A stretch of 33,595 bases of DNA from Diplocarpon mali (GCA_024741835.1 JAENRP010000426.1:1-33595), one strand, 5' to 3'; positions 1 through 10,600 are shown, counted from the stretch's first letter. Notes: a model not told the origin generated them from the sequence alone. A program made the numbers and translations.

Positions 1-636
1 AAATAAGATATTATTATTATCTTCAGCTGCCCTTAGCTTCTCTAAGTCTTAAAAGCTTAAAGGCGTAGAGGACTATAGCTAGTAGAGGAATAAGGTTTTA
101 AACCTTGCAAAGTCAAACGCCTTAACTATATATCTTTATATAAAAGTTAAAATATATACTCTACTTAAGGTTGACTTATAAGACTATTCTATCACTTTTA
201 AGGAAAGGGATAATTAGATTAGATAGGAAGCTAAGGAATCTCAAATAAAGCTTGCTATTATACTTAATTGCAAACTAGGCCTACTAGCTTATATAGAAGG
301 TGATAAATCTGCCTTAGATATATAGGAAGCTTTTTAAAAATAGTATGAAGGATTTGGAATAGTGCTTGAATATAATGCTATATAGACTTATATTACTATT
401 AAATATGATGACTTTAACTCACTTAAAGCTTATATCATCGCCTTTAAGCTTTCAATTATTAAATTAGAAGCTTTTAACTCTGCCTATCCCTCTTACTAGC
501 ACCCTATTATATTTATTACTAGCTATTCTAATAGATGGCCTATTTAGGCAGATTGATAACGCTTTAACCTTCGCTTAGCTATAGTAGCTAGACGAAAATC
601 AGAGATTACGCTTAAAGCTCTTATTAAAGATATTAC
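1..636 (+). pseudogene. Cop-1a piece 1: gag fragment (UBN2-type) of outer copia copy, RIP-degraded
   Basis: This stretch is the same as 1262-1898 in the complete copy Cop-1b, differing mainly by C/T and G/A transitions, and it encodes the middle of Gag, the structural protein that forms virus-like particles. The 5' LTR and the start of gag lie left of the window. The reading frame is broken by TAG and TAA codons that sit where Gln or Trp codons would be expected, for example the tag after actatagct near 80. The piece stops where Cop-1b inserted; the reading resumes at 6172 after the duplicated ATTAC. Confidence is high for the homology and moderate for the Gag (UBN2-like) label, which rests on position and on the downstream zinc knuckle. 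Confidence 0.85.
632..636. repeat. Left target-site duplication of Cop-1b (ATTAC)
   Basis: ATTAC directly precedes the 5' LTR at 637 and is repeated at 6172-6176 directly after the 3' LTR. The uninterrupted site is visible in Cop-1b itself near 1893-1905, where gatattac runs straight on into taataaagc. Five bases is the usual duplication for copia elements. Confidence 0.9.
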
Positions 637-876
637 TATTGCAAGTATGCCCGTCACATATTTGTCATATGATCTATCATATAATATATCATACATATAA
701 TATGTCATATGACTTGCCATATGACTTAGTAGCAGCCCTTATTAAATAGCTCGTAGTTAGAGAGCTCTTATAAATTAAGACATAAGACACCCAATATCGT
801 CGTTTGCACTTTATACTTCTTCGTACCCTCTTCTAGTTTACTATCAAGTTCACTATCAGAGAACCTCCTTGCTATA
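637..876 (+). repeat. Cop-1b 5' LTR (240 bp)
   Basis: It matches 5932-6171 over its full length, with only transition differences that I can see. The right edge is set by the primer site at 877. The first part (about 655-722) is packed with CATATG and ATATGA palindromes, a possible U3 regulatory or cruciform region. The last part is a conserved C/T-rich stretch (around 815-870) ending CTTGCTATA, ancestrally CTTGCTACA. Confidence 0.95.
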
Positions 877-890
877 GGTTATAAGCCCTG
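877..890 (+). promoter_or_regulatory. Primer-binding site: initiator tRNA-Met half molecule
   Basis: GGTTATAAGCCCTG starts directly after the LTR. Its complement is CAGGGCTTATAACC, which matches the anticodon stem and loop of fungal initiator tRNA-Met (CUCAUAA core) with one G-to-A change. This is the internal-cleavage priming known for Drosophila copia, not the 3'-CCA priming of most LTR elements. The match to the tRNA is from general knowledge of that tRNA. Confidence 0.8.
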
Positions 891-1082
891 TATGCCTATA
901 AATAGCATTCGACAAATTCCATTGATTAAAGTCTCCTTTATAAATAAAAAGGCTAATCGATATTTTTAAGTTTTTATTACTCAACTAATAATATATAATA
1001 GCGTTATTTTAATAATAAAATAGTAGCTACTCCCCTTCCAGAGCGCTATATAATAATCTAAGCTTACGCAAGATTCGTTATT
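891..1082 (+). other. Cop-1b leader between primer site and gag
   Basis: No gene is visible. An inverted repeat lies just after the primer site: ATTGATTAA (920-928) against CTAATCGAT (953-961). In Cop-1c the same arms are perfect over 9 bp (19770-19778 and 19802-19810), so a leader hairpin is probable, perhaps for packaging or dimerisation of the RNA. The gag start is put at ATG 1083 because it is in frame with the whole polyprotein. Confidence 0.6.
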
Positions 1083-2333
1083 ATGGCTAAATCATTAGGA
1101 TTAATAGCTGAGATTACTAGCTTAATTGCTAAAAGTATTCTACTGCTTAAATCACCTATTTTTAAAGGGACTAATATATAGTACCTTAAACTCGAATTCA
1201 ATAGTTTATCTCCTCCTTTTCCTCCTTCTCCTCCTTTCGATAACTCTATATATATATATATAAATAAGATATTATCGTTATCTTTAGCTGCCCTTAGCCT
1301 CTTTAAGTCTTAAAAGCTTAAAGGCATAGAGGACTATAGCTAGTAAAGGAATAAGGTTTTGAACCTTGCAAAGTCAAACGCTTTAACTATATATCTTTAT
1401 ATAAAAGCTAGAATATATACTCTACTTAAGGTTGACTTATAGGACTGTTCTATTATAAATAAGGAAAGGGATAATTAGGTTAGATAGGAAGCTAAGGAAT
1501 CTCAGATAAAGCTTACTATTATACTTAATTGCAAACCAGGCCTATTAGCTTATATAGAAGGCGATAAATCTGCCTTAGATATATAAGAAGCTCTTTAAAA
1601 ATAGTATAAAGGATTTGGAATAGTGCTTGAATATAATACTATATAGACCTACGTTACTATTAAATATAACAACTTTAATTCACTTAAAGCTTACGTCGTC
1701 GCCTTTAGGCTTTTAATTATTAAATTGAAAGCTCTTGACTCTGCCCTTCCCTCTTACTAGCACCCTATTATATTTATTGCTAACTATTCTAATAGATGGC
1801 CTATTTAAGTAGATTGATAATGCTTTAACCTTTGCTTAGCTATAGTAGCTGGACGAAAATCAGAGATTATACTTAAAGCTCTTATTAAAGATATTACTAA
1901 TAAAGCTCGAGCCTTATAAAGTTTAAAGATAAATAGAACTGTCTTATATAGTAATAAATCGGCTAGCAAGCTGCATTCTTCTAATAAGAAGTCAGAATAT
2001 AAGGGAGGTTTTAAAGACTTAAAGAAGAGTACCTTTAGGAATACTACTACCTCCCCTAACTCCTCCTATCCTTATTGCAAGCAATTAGAGCTATACCATA
2101 AGGTAGAAGATTGCTTTGCAATTAACAAATCGAAAAGAAAGACTTAGGAAAAGGACTTAAGGAAGAAGTACGTATTCTATTACCTTAAAGGTAAGGACGA
2201 TAAGTCCTTATTATTATTATTATTATTACTAAAAGGTAAGAAGCCTTTTAGGAAGATTCAAAAGGAAGATAAAGAGTCAGATAATAACCTCTTTAGGTAT
2301 ACTATACTATTACTAACCCTAAGGCCAATTCTT

Positions 2334-2414
2334 ACTCGCGAGCTAGGCCTAGGACTCAATTTAGACTCCTCCCTAAGGCCAATTTCCACTCGCAGGCCAG
2401 GCCTAGGACTTAGT
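2334..2414 (+). repeat. Palindromic motif, 2 units in Cop-1b gag (reverse orientation)
   Basis: Two units start at 2334 and 2388, 54 bp apart. Each reads ACTCGC...GGCCTAGGA(G)T on the + strand, the reverse complement of the units in the linker and tail. The translated form is LTRELGLGLN, then STRRPGLGLS. The spacing is a multiple of three and the frame is kept. Confidence 0.8.
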
Positions 2415-3792
2415 TCTTTTACCTCCTGCTTTTTATCAAAATTGAGGAATCGTTGGCTATATAATATAAGTACTAGTAAGCACGTTTCTAATAATCTCTT
2501 TAAGTTTACTTCTTATACTACTTAAGATAATCTATCCTCTTTAAGTATAGTTAATAGATCTATTTAACCTTTTGGCATTAGTACTTGCAAAGTCAATGCA
2601 TTTAAATCTAATAGAAAGGTATATATTCTTAAGTTAATTAATACTCTTTATATACCTCAATTACCTATCTGCTTATACTTAGGTAGTAAACTTAATAAAA
2701 TCAAAGGCTTCTATCGAAATAGTAAGCTATTCCTATCTAATAAGAAGGAAATTTGCACTATCGATAATAATATATATATTAATGAGGAATAGCCTTCTAC
2801 TGACTCCTTTAGTTATATAAGTGGATATGCTCTCTTAGCTGCTATTGAGAATAGACCTTTTAATATTAAGCTCTAGTACTATCGATTAGGCTATGCTGGC
2901 TTGCAAACGGTTAAAAAGACCTAATCTACTATTACTAATATATAGATTAAGGAAATAAAATTAAGGAAGATGCGAATTTACGCTCCTTGCAAGAAAGGCA
3001 GACCTTTTTAATATATTAATAAACGTTTAGCTTGCCCTCGACCTATAAAGGCACTTGACGAGCTATACGTCAATATAGTTCATCTAAAGCCAACTAGCCT
3101 TAACGGCTATAAATACGCTTTTATCTTCACTTACGTAGCTATAATAGCTAGATAGGAATAGACCTATATAAATAAATCTAATGCCTTTAAGGCAAATAAG
3201 AAAATAATCAGCCTTTTATAAACTTAGTATAATTGTATAATTAAGCAGTAAAGAACTAATAGAAGTAAGGAGTACTCTCTTATATAAATGCGAATACTTA
3301 TAGAAAACCTTATTATGATTTTAAAGGAATCTATTCTATATACGCCAGAATAAGACAGCAGATTAGAACGATCAATTCGCATACTAATAGAAAAGTTGCA
3401 AATAGCTATAATTGACTAAAATATCCCCTCCTTTCTCTAGCCTTACCTCCTTCTTTTAATAATATATATTATTAATCTTACTACCTTTAATATTCTAAGC
3501 GGCAAGACTTTATATAAGGTCTTTTGGGACGATATTAAGCCTAATAAGCCTTATACTCCCTTAGTTAAGTATCTTTAAGTACTAGGCTATTGCGTCTATA
3601 TACTAATTAAGAAAGAAAAGCGAACTTAAAGCAATAAACTCGCTTTAAAAGCAAAGGTAGGTACTCTTATTGGATTTAATAGTAGAAGTATCTATTAGAT
3701 TTATATACTATTGCAAATAGGTAAAAAGATTATTCGATTATCTTACATTTAATTCGATAAAGACGGCCTAATTATAAAGCCGCAATTGAAAG

Positions 3793-3880
3793 GTGATTTC
3801 ACTCCTAGGCTAAGACCGCAAGTCAATACTGACTCTTATAATGATTTCACTCCTAGGCCAGGACCAGAAGTCAATTCTAA
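3793..3880 (+). repeat. Palindromic motif, 2 units in Cop-1b integrase-RT linker
   Basis: Units start at 3801 and 3849 (48 bp apart) with left arm ACTCCTAGGC and right arm ending AGTCAAT. They encode FTPRLRPQVN and FTPRPGPEVN. The stretch lies in the poorly conserved linker between the integrase C-terminus and RT, where inserts are easily tolerated. An open stretch of 104 codons (3786-4100) covers the repeats and the start of the RT region. Confidence 0.85.
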
Positions 3881-5670
3881 TTTAGGAAAAGCTGAGCTTC
3901 TAACTCTAAGAAAGAGGGGAAGACCTCTTAACTCAAAGAATAAGGCTTACCCTCAGCCTTTTAAAAAGAGAGCTACTCGCTTAACTTATGCTTTTAGACT
4001 TAAAGCTGATAACTCTAATAATAAAGAAGCCTATTTAAGCGCCTTCTATATGGCCTTACTCGACTCTCTATACCCAAATGACCTAAAAACAGTCGAATAA
4101 GCCCTCTCTTACGCTAATGCTAATAAATAGCGATCTGCAATCAACTTTAAGTATAATTCCCTCGCTTATAAGAATATATAGGTAGTAGTAAAACGCTTAA
4201 AACTCTTTAAAGATAATAGAGTACTTAGATCAAGGCTTATCTTTAAAATAAAAAGAGACTAAAATAGGGAAATCTCCTAATAGAAGGTCAGATTTATTAT
4301 ATAAGGCTATATATAATAATAAGGTTGAGATTACGACTAGACTTTTGCTAAAGTATATAAATCTGCTATTTAAAAGATTGCAATTGCGCTCGCAGCTCTT
4401 TATAACTTCGAGTTAGATCAGTTCGATATTAAGATAGCTTTCCTTAATTCAAAAGCTAACTTTAATATTTACGTCAAGTTACCTCTTAAATACACTTAAG
4501 ATAGGGTCGTTCTTTCCCCTTAAGACTACTATTTAAAGCTTTTTAAGGCCTTATATAGCTTAAAGCAATCTCTACGACTATAGTAAGAAAAGCTATAGTC
4601 TAAGTTATAAAAGCTCGATTTTCAACCTCTTAATACTAACAATTGCATATATATCAACCGCGCCTCTCGGATTCTCATTATTACTTATATTAACAACTTC
4701 CTTATAGTAATAAAGAAGGGTGATATATATAATAAGTTTAAGAGAGATCTTCGCAACCTCTTTAAGATTATAGGTAGTAAACTGGCTAACTACTTCTTAA
4801 GAGTACGTATAATTAGAGATCGATAAAATAGAACAATCTTACTTTATTAAGACGCTTATATTAATAAGGTTTTTAAACGTTTTTATATAACTAATTGCAA
4901 AAGCGTACTAACGCCTTTTGCTAATAGCTATAAAGTTCATATGGTCAAATTTAAAGGCCAAGCCACTCTATAGGAAGTGAAGCTATACTAGGAGATCTAT
5001 AGTTCTCTATAGTACCTTGCGCACTATACACATTAGGATATACTATACTATTGCTCTATTCTTAGCAAATTCCTTACTAACCCTTTACTATAATATATAG
5101 CGGCTTTAAAATGAGTTTTATAATACTTATAAGGAATGCGATTTTATTCTACTACCTTTAGAAGTAAAACAACTGACCTAAAGCTTTAGAAATTGCATAG
5201 CTACTACGATTCTAATTAAGTAGGTAATAGGGGAATTAGAGCCTCTTATTCTAAGGCCGTCTTTTTCCTTAATAATAGCATAATTACCGCCTCCTTTAAG
5301 CGACAGACTATTATCGCTCTCTTATTTATAAAGGTAGAGTATATTACTATATATAAATTCGTATAAGAAGCCTCTTAAATACACTAGGTACTTAAGGAAA
5401 TAGGCTACGCTAGCAACAATGCTATTAAAGTCGAGATGATCTATAATAATTAAAGAGCCCTTTATCTTATCGAAAACCCCAAATATCATTAGTAAACGAA
5501 GTATATTAATATCAAGTTCTATTATATTCGATAAGAGCTTTAGAAAGGCCATTTGGACCTCTAGTATACAAATACTAAAGATAACGCCGCCGATAGACTT
5601 ACTAAAAGCTTAAATAGCTCCAACTACGCCGCCTTTATCAAATTGTTAAATATAAAGGTTCTGCACCTCA

Positions 5671-5831
5671 ATTAAAGGGTGATTTTTTTTATACCTCTAT
5701 TATAAGGTGTTTTTTTTTTTACACTTCTATTAAAGGGTGATTTTTTTTACTCCTAGGCTAGGCCCGCAAGTTGATTTTAACTTACTAAGGGGTGGATTTC
5801 GCGCTAGCGAACTCTACTCTATTTCCTATAT
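5671..5831 (+). repeat. Cop-1b 3' tail: T-run triplication plus one palindromic motif
   Basis: Three units of about 28-30 bp start at 5671, 5699 and 5729. Each is ATTA(A/T)AAGGGTGA-like followed by a run of T, and the last joins a palindromic motif (5749-5775). The same layout is found at 16144-16253 (Cop-1a) and 32146-32257 (Cop-1c). It follows the stop codon, so it is 3' untranslated. GGTGATTT also precedes the motif in the coding linker, so the tail may be an expanded, T-rich derivative of that unit. Confidence 0.75.
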
Positions 5832-5922
5832 CTGCAGGTTGATTTTTCATACAAAACTATAGATTATAACAAAAGTTATAATATTATATATATTACTAGC
5901 GAGTACCTTTAAAGGTCTCCTT

Positions 5923-5931
5923 AAAGGGATA
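5923..5931 (+). promoter_or_regulatory. Polypurine tract of Cop-1b
   Basis: AAAGGGATA directly precedes the 3' LTR; Cop-1a and Cop-1c have AAAGGGGTG and AGAGGGGTA at the same place. This is the expected plus-strand priming site. The G-rich core is slightly degraded here. Confidence 0.7.
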
Positions 5932-6171
5932 TATTATAAGTATACCCATTATATATTTATTATATAATCTGTCATATGATATATTATACATATAATATGT
6001 CATATAACTTACCATATGACTTAGTAGCAGCCCTTATTAAATAGCTCATAGTTAGAGAGCTCTTATAAATCAAGACATAAGACACCTAATATCGTCGTTT
6101 GCACCTCATACTTCTTCGTACCCTCTTCTAGTTTACTATCAAGTTCACTATTAGAGAACCTCCTTGCTACA
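5932..6171 (+). repeat. Cop-1b 3' LTR (240 bp)
   Basis: Same length as the 5' LTR. It is more strongly mutated in its first 60 bases (TATTATAAGTATACC against TATTGCAAGTATGCC). It ends CTTGCTACA, keeping the ancestral CA end that the 5' LTR has lost. Duplication ATTAC follows at 6172-6176. Confidence 0.95.
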
Positions 6172-7202
6172 ATTACTAATAAAGCTCAAGCCTTATAGAG
6201 TTTAAAAATGAATGGAACCGTCTTATATAGTAATAAATCGGCTAGTAAGCCGCATTCTTCTGACTATAAGAAGTTAGAAAATAAAGGAGGTTTTAAAGAC
6301 TTAAAGAAGAGCACCTTTAGGAATACTACCACCTCTTCCCCTAACTCCCCCTATCCTTATTGCAAGCAACCAAAGCTATACCATAAGGTAAAAGATTACT
6401 TTGCAATTAATAAATCGAAAAGAGAGGCTTAAGAGAAGGATTTAAGGAAGAAATACATATTCTATCACCTTAAAGGCAAAGACGATAAGTCCTTGCTATT
6501 ATTACCAAAAGGTAAAAAGCCTTTTAAAAAGATTCAAAAGGAAAACGAAGAGTTAAATAATAACCTCTTTAAGTATACTATGCTATTACTAACCCTAAGG
6601 CCAATTCTTACTCGCAAGCCGGGCCTAGGAGTCAATTCCGACTCCTCTTTAAGGCCAATTTCCACTCGCGGGCCGGGCCTAGGACTTAGTTCTTTTACCT
6701 CTTGCTTCTTATTAAAATTAAGGAATCGTTAGCTATATAATATAAGTGCTAATAAGTACGTCTTTAATAATCTTTCTAAGTTCACTTCTTATATTGCTTA
6801 AAATAATCTACCCTCTTTAAATATAGTTAATAGATCTATTCAATCTCTTAGCATTAGGACTTATAAAGTTAATATACTTAAATCAAATGGAAAGGTATAT
6901 ATTCTTAAGTTAATTAATACTCTTTATATACCTTAATTACCTATCTGCCTATACTTACGTAGTAAACTTAATAAAATCAAAGGCTTCTATTAAAATAGCA
7001 AGCTATTCCTATTTAATAAGAAGGAAATTTGCACTATTAATAATAATATATATATTAATAAGGAATAGCCTTCTATTAACTCCTCTGGTTATATAAGTGG
7101 ATATGCTCTCTTAGCTGCTATTAAGAATGGACCTTTTGATATTAAGCTTTAGTACTATCGATTAGGCTACGCTAGCTTATAAACGGTTAAAAAGACTTAA
7201 TC
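6172..7202 (+). pseudogene. Cop-1a piece 2: end of gag, protease, start of integrase region
   Basis: The outer copy resumes here with attactaataaagc, the direct continuation of the sequence lost at 636. It contains two open stretches in the true frame (6208-6432 and 6493-6732) holding the knuckle segment YCKQPKLYHKVKDYF, whose last Cys has become Tyr, and a pair of palindromic motifs. The protease relic follows near 6732. The piece ends inside the GAG-pre-integrase segment, where Cop-2a inserted with duplication TAATC at 7198-7202. The degradation is like that of Cop-1b, so both were exposed to RIP. Confidence 0.85.
6610..6690 (+). repeat. Palindromic motif, 2 units in Cop-1a gag
   Basis: Units at 6610 and 6664, again 54 bp apart, with well-kept arms ACTCGCGGGCC and GGCCTAGGA(G/C)T. 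They encode LTRKPGLGVNSDSS and STRGPGLGLSS. This is one of the least degraded examples and shows the GC-rich ancestral form standing out in the AT-rich surroundings. Confidence 0.85.
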
Positions 7203-7397
7203 TATTGAGCTTAAATAAGTCGGCGCAGTAGGTAATAGAAACTTCTAAAGGTCGATAGTCGATATATTAGTAAGAGTTAAGAAAGGAAGGTTACCCCTTT
7301 CTTCCCTATAGCTATATATATATCAATATCCTACTGACTAAGCAGTAGGGTTATATAATAATATATCAAAGTGATAGCTATATTACCTATCTCAATA
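7203..7397 (-). repeat. Cop-2a 3' LTR (195 bp)
   Basis: It matches 13194-13388 over its full length. A perfect inverted repeat CCTACTG / CAGTAGG (7330-7349) is unchanged in both LTRs although the surroundings are mutated; it could be a terminator-like or R-region hairpin. Confidence 0.93.
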
Positions 7398-7699
7398 CCC
7401 TTACTCAGACCTTACTCCAATTGACCTATAGTTAGGAAAATAACAATTATCCTTTTACGCTAATCCAACTCCTAAGTATCTCTTTAAATTAAAAATAATC
7501 AATTAATAGCAACCTCTATTAAAATCACCAATCCTACTTGCAAGGTAGGACTAGGAGTCAAATTTCTTAAAAGATGTTCCTTTATAAGACCATATGACTT
7601 AACTCGCGGTCTAGGCCTAGGAGTCGATTTAAAAACTTTCCTTTATAAGACTATATAACCTAACTCGTAGGGCGGGCCTAGGAGTTGTCCTTAAGCCTA
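7398..7699 (-). repeat. Cop-2a 3' tail with three palindromic motifs
   Basis: The minus-sense polypurine tract is probably the reverse complement of cccttactcagacc at 7398-7411, next to the LTR. Palindromic units start at 7536, 7602 and 7663, separated by 66 and 61 bp; here the spacing is not a multiple of three, in agreement with the noncoding position after the stop codon at 7700-7702. The second unit (ACTCGCGG...CCTAGGAGTC) is nearly intact. Each of the last two is preceded by a related flank with cctttataagac. Confidence 0.8.
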
Positions 7700-10600
7700 C
7701 TAAGCCCTTACTGTCTTCTGCAACCCTAGTATATCTTTAAACGCTTTGAACTTTGCAACCGTCTTTAATAGCTTTGTAAATCCATCTACTACTATTCGAT
7801 CAGTTAGGATATAGGTGATCGACAACTTGTTCTTTGCAATAAGGTTGCAGATAAAGTAGTAGGCAATATTAATATATTTCGATCGCTTATATAAGTATGG
7901 ATTCTTTGCAAGTGCAATCGCCCTTATATTATCTACTTAAAGATTAATATAATTCTTATCTTATCTAATATACTTAGCGAAACTTATATCTTTCAGAACT
8001 TAAGTGATCTATAATCCTTGCTTACAATTTGATAATATTAATATATATTCGGCCTTAGTACTTGCGGTAGCTACTGATTTCTACTTCCTACTTCCCTATA
8101 ATATAGGTCTGCCATATAGTACTACTACGCTTCTAAATATACTTTTCCAACCTTTTATATTTGCCTAGTCGGAATCGGTATATACCTTAAGCTTTATACT
8201 TATATATTTCGTTAGTCTATATCTTACCTTCTATATGATTATCAATCGAAGGTACCTTCTAAGTCGCTTAACTGCATTCTTATATCAAATCGTTAGATCC
8301 TTTAGGTTTTGACTAAGTTGCTTAATAATAAAGGCAATATCTGGTCTTATATATACTATAATATATATAATCGCTCTAATATCCTATTAGTACTTCTTCA
8401 GATCTCCTCTTTGCTTATTTTCATTAGCAGGCTCTAACTTATTATACTTTCCTTTAATTAAAGTACGCTTTGGCTTAAAGTTAAGAGTATAAGTAGAAAG
8501 TCCCATTCGGTCTAAGATCTTCTTAATATACTGCTCTTAATCTAACCAGAGTTCTTAAGTAGAGCAGTTCCTTATAATATAGATATTAAGGATCTTATGA
8601 ATTCCCCTTAGATCCTTAGTATTAAAACGTTTCCAAATTATTATAAAGAACCAATTCAATTGAGTAATTGTTTTCGCAGCTATAGCAATATTGTTAATAT
8701 ATAATAGCAACTTGATTTTACGCTTAGCATAGGTAAATAGATAAGGGTTAGCTAAGCTCTGAATGAATCCTATTTCCACTAGAGTAGAGCTGTATAAGAG
8801 GTTCTAATTACAAGTTGATTATTTAAGCCTATAGATACTGCAAAGTATATAAAAAGAGTGGCTAGCGTATATAAGAATACTATTAGGTCAGGAGAGAAAA
8901 ATCCGTTCCTTTATAATTGCTTTGGTAAATGCATTTTTAATATTATACTATCTATATTTAAGGTCCTTAGCAGCTACTATTGCTATAAATATACAAAGGG
9001 TATCTATGCGAACTATTGGCGCGAATATGTCGAAGTAGTCTTCTCTATACTGTTAGGAGAAGCCCCTAGCTATAAGCCTTGCCTTATAACGCTTTAAGGT
9101 TCTATCTATATATATCTTAATTATAAAGACCTACTTTATTAATACTAGGTTCATATCCTTTAGCATTAGTTCCTCTATCTATATACCATTTGCAGTAAAA
9201 GAGCTTATCTCCTCTTAGATTGCCTCACTCTATACTGCTCTATTCTTTAGGTTATTGATAGCTTTATTATACGTCTTTAGAAGAGAGATTTTCATTATCT
9301 CCCCAGCGGCTAGGAACGCATTATCTTCGTCAAAGCTCTATTAAAGTTCAAGCTTGTAGATCCTATGCGCTATTATAACCTAGATACACTTAGACTCGCG
9401 TTCATTTAAGGTGTCTTCTAGTTCTAGGTCTCTATTCCTCTTTAAGGACATAGGTTTGGCTATAGGTTTCGTAGGCTTATCATTTGGAGAACCGCTTTTT
9501 AATAGTAGAGGCTTATTATTACTTATACCTATTTCAGGAATATCCTTTACTATAAGTGCTTTAACTAAAGGGACAACGATATTAAAGTTATTCTATACTT
9601 TAGGCAGTTCGCAGATAATAGGAATAGTCTATTTAGCCTTTAGACAACCAGCTGGTTGTCGATTAGCAAGTGCGCTTAATATGCTTAAGCTAAGAGAAAG
9701 GGGTTATTAATTCAGCTTGATAGTATTACCGTCGAGTGGTATACCTTACGAATCTCTAAGTATATAGAGCTTTAAGGATAGCTCTTCCCTATTTTGAGAT
9801 TTATTAAACTTAATTACTAAAAATGTGATTACTCGCCTTAGATCTAATATATATACTATCTATTGCTTTATTATCTATTTAATATACCTAATAAATATAT
9901 ACTCTCTACCTTAGTCTATTAGCTTCTTACTCTTTATACCCGCGGGCCAGGACTTTAGGCTAATATAAGAGTAGCAGACGCTTTTAAAGACGCAGATATA
10001 GTCCAAGCTTAATTTCTATTTAAAATATGCTTTATATAGCGATATTCAAGTGCTATTAACTATTAGTTTATTACCTATTCTATTTCGCAGGTATGCGTCT
10101 GCCTTAACTATAAGGTCCTAGAATTCTAATAGCAGGTTAGCATCTTATAATAAAGTATAATAGTTAGTCTTTGCTTATTAAATGCTTTACTTAATAATAC
10201 TATTCTAATAGGAACCTTCGTATATTATAATTAGTTTATAATAAACTCCTTATTTTACCTATTTATTAAGCTTTACCCTAATCTCTAATGTATTATTAGA
10301 CCTAATAGCTATTAGCTTTAATTAGGTCTAGCGTTCCTTTATTACTTTCTAAGTTTCCAGCTTTTCTATAAGCTTAGATTTGGTCTTAGCGCAAATAGTC
10401 TATATCTATTAAGTAGAGTTATCTACTATTTAAGAAAACTAATTATTTCCTTTAATCGAGGTTATAAATAATCTAGTAGTATTAATAGATATTAGCGCTA
10501 GTATTAAATCTTTCTATAGACTAAGCTTAGTTTGCGTCCGATTTCGAAGTTTTATCAGCTTACAAATTCGATATACTAAGCGATCCTTTAGTACTTAGAT

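Larger units (their letters stand above)
1083..5675 (+). pseudogene. gag-pol: Cop-1b gag-pol polyprotein, one frame, many RIP stops
   Basis: The ATG at 1083 and the TAA at 5673-5675 are in one frame (1531 codons including the stop), and every domain I can place lies in it, so there is no net frameshift. In order: Gag; a CCHC-like knuckle (YPYCKQ...H....C, 2067-2114); a protease site reading NISTS (2463-2477), the degraded form of a DTGAS motif; a GAG-pre-integrase HxRLGH relic (2874-2894); integrase with CAPC-type finger (near 2980), its first catalytic Asp now Asn (3072-3074) and a glutamate segment QDSRLER (near 3355-3375); a repeat-bearing linker (3793-3880); RT with FDIKIAFLN and a catalytic box YINN where YVDD is expected (4686-4697); and RNase H (about 5160-5640). 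Stops stand mostly at Gln and Trp positions. The product would be a Ty1/copia polyprotein acting in virus-like particles; this copy is dead. Confidence 0.9.
637..6171 (+). mobile_element. Cop-1b: full-length Ty1/copia LTR retrotransposon, RIP-inactivated
   Basis: A complete element of 5535 bp: two 240-bp LTRs, a tRNA-Met half-molecule primer site, a leader, one gag-pol reading frame, a T-rich tail, a purine tract and flanking ATTAC duplications. The domain order (protease, integrase, RT, RNase H) is that of Ty1/copia and not Ty3/gypsy. It inserted into the gag gene of another copy of its own family (Cop-1a), so it is younger than Cop-1a. Both LTRs begin TATTG instead of the ancestral TGTTG and one ends in ATA instead of ACA, which are RIP-type changes. 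It cannot be autonomous: stop codons occur throughout and the RT catalytic aspartates are lost. Confidence 0.95.

Noticed and set aside
632..640. Seven-base target duplications (ending in TA) for Cop-1 and Cop-2
   Set aside because: The extra TA is better read as the mutated TG start of the LTR: Cop-3 has both TGTTG and TATTG at its two LTR starts. Five bases is the copia norm. The TA after three of the target sites is then a coincidence, or weak site preference.
655..722. Repeated CATATG words as a CRISPR-like array
   Set aside because: Irregular, overlapping, no unique spacers, and part of an LTR present five times.
5322..5552. Minus-strand open frame of 76 codons, also present at 15795-16025 and 31797-31979
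   Set aside because: It is antisense to the RNase H region in all three Cop-1 copies. The sense strand shows clear RNase H, so this is a shadow whose conservation follows from that of the element.
9411..9710. 99-codon + strand frame
   Set aside because: Antisense to the Cop-2a integrase-RT linker, which reads sensibly on the minus strand in the polyprotein frame.
9939..9960. GC-rich CCCGCGGGCCAGGAC as another palindromic motif unit
   Set aside because: It codes a conserved integrase segment in the minus frame (KSWPAG) and lacks the ACTC and GAGT ends.
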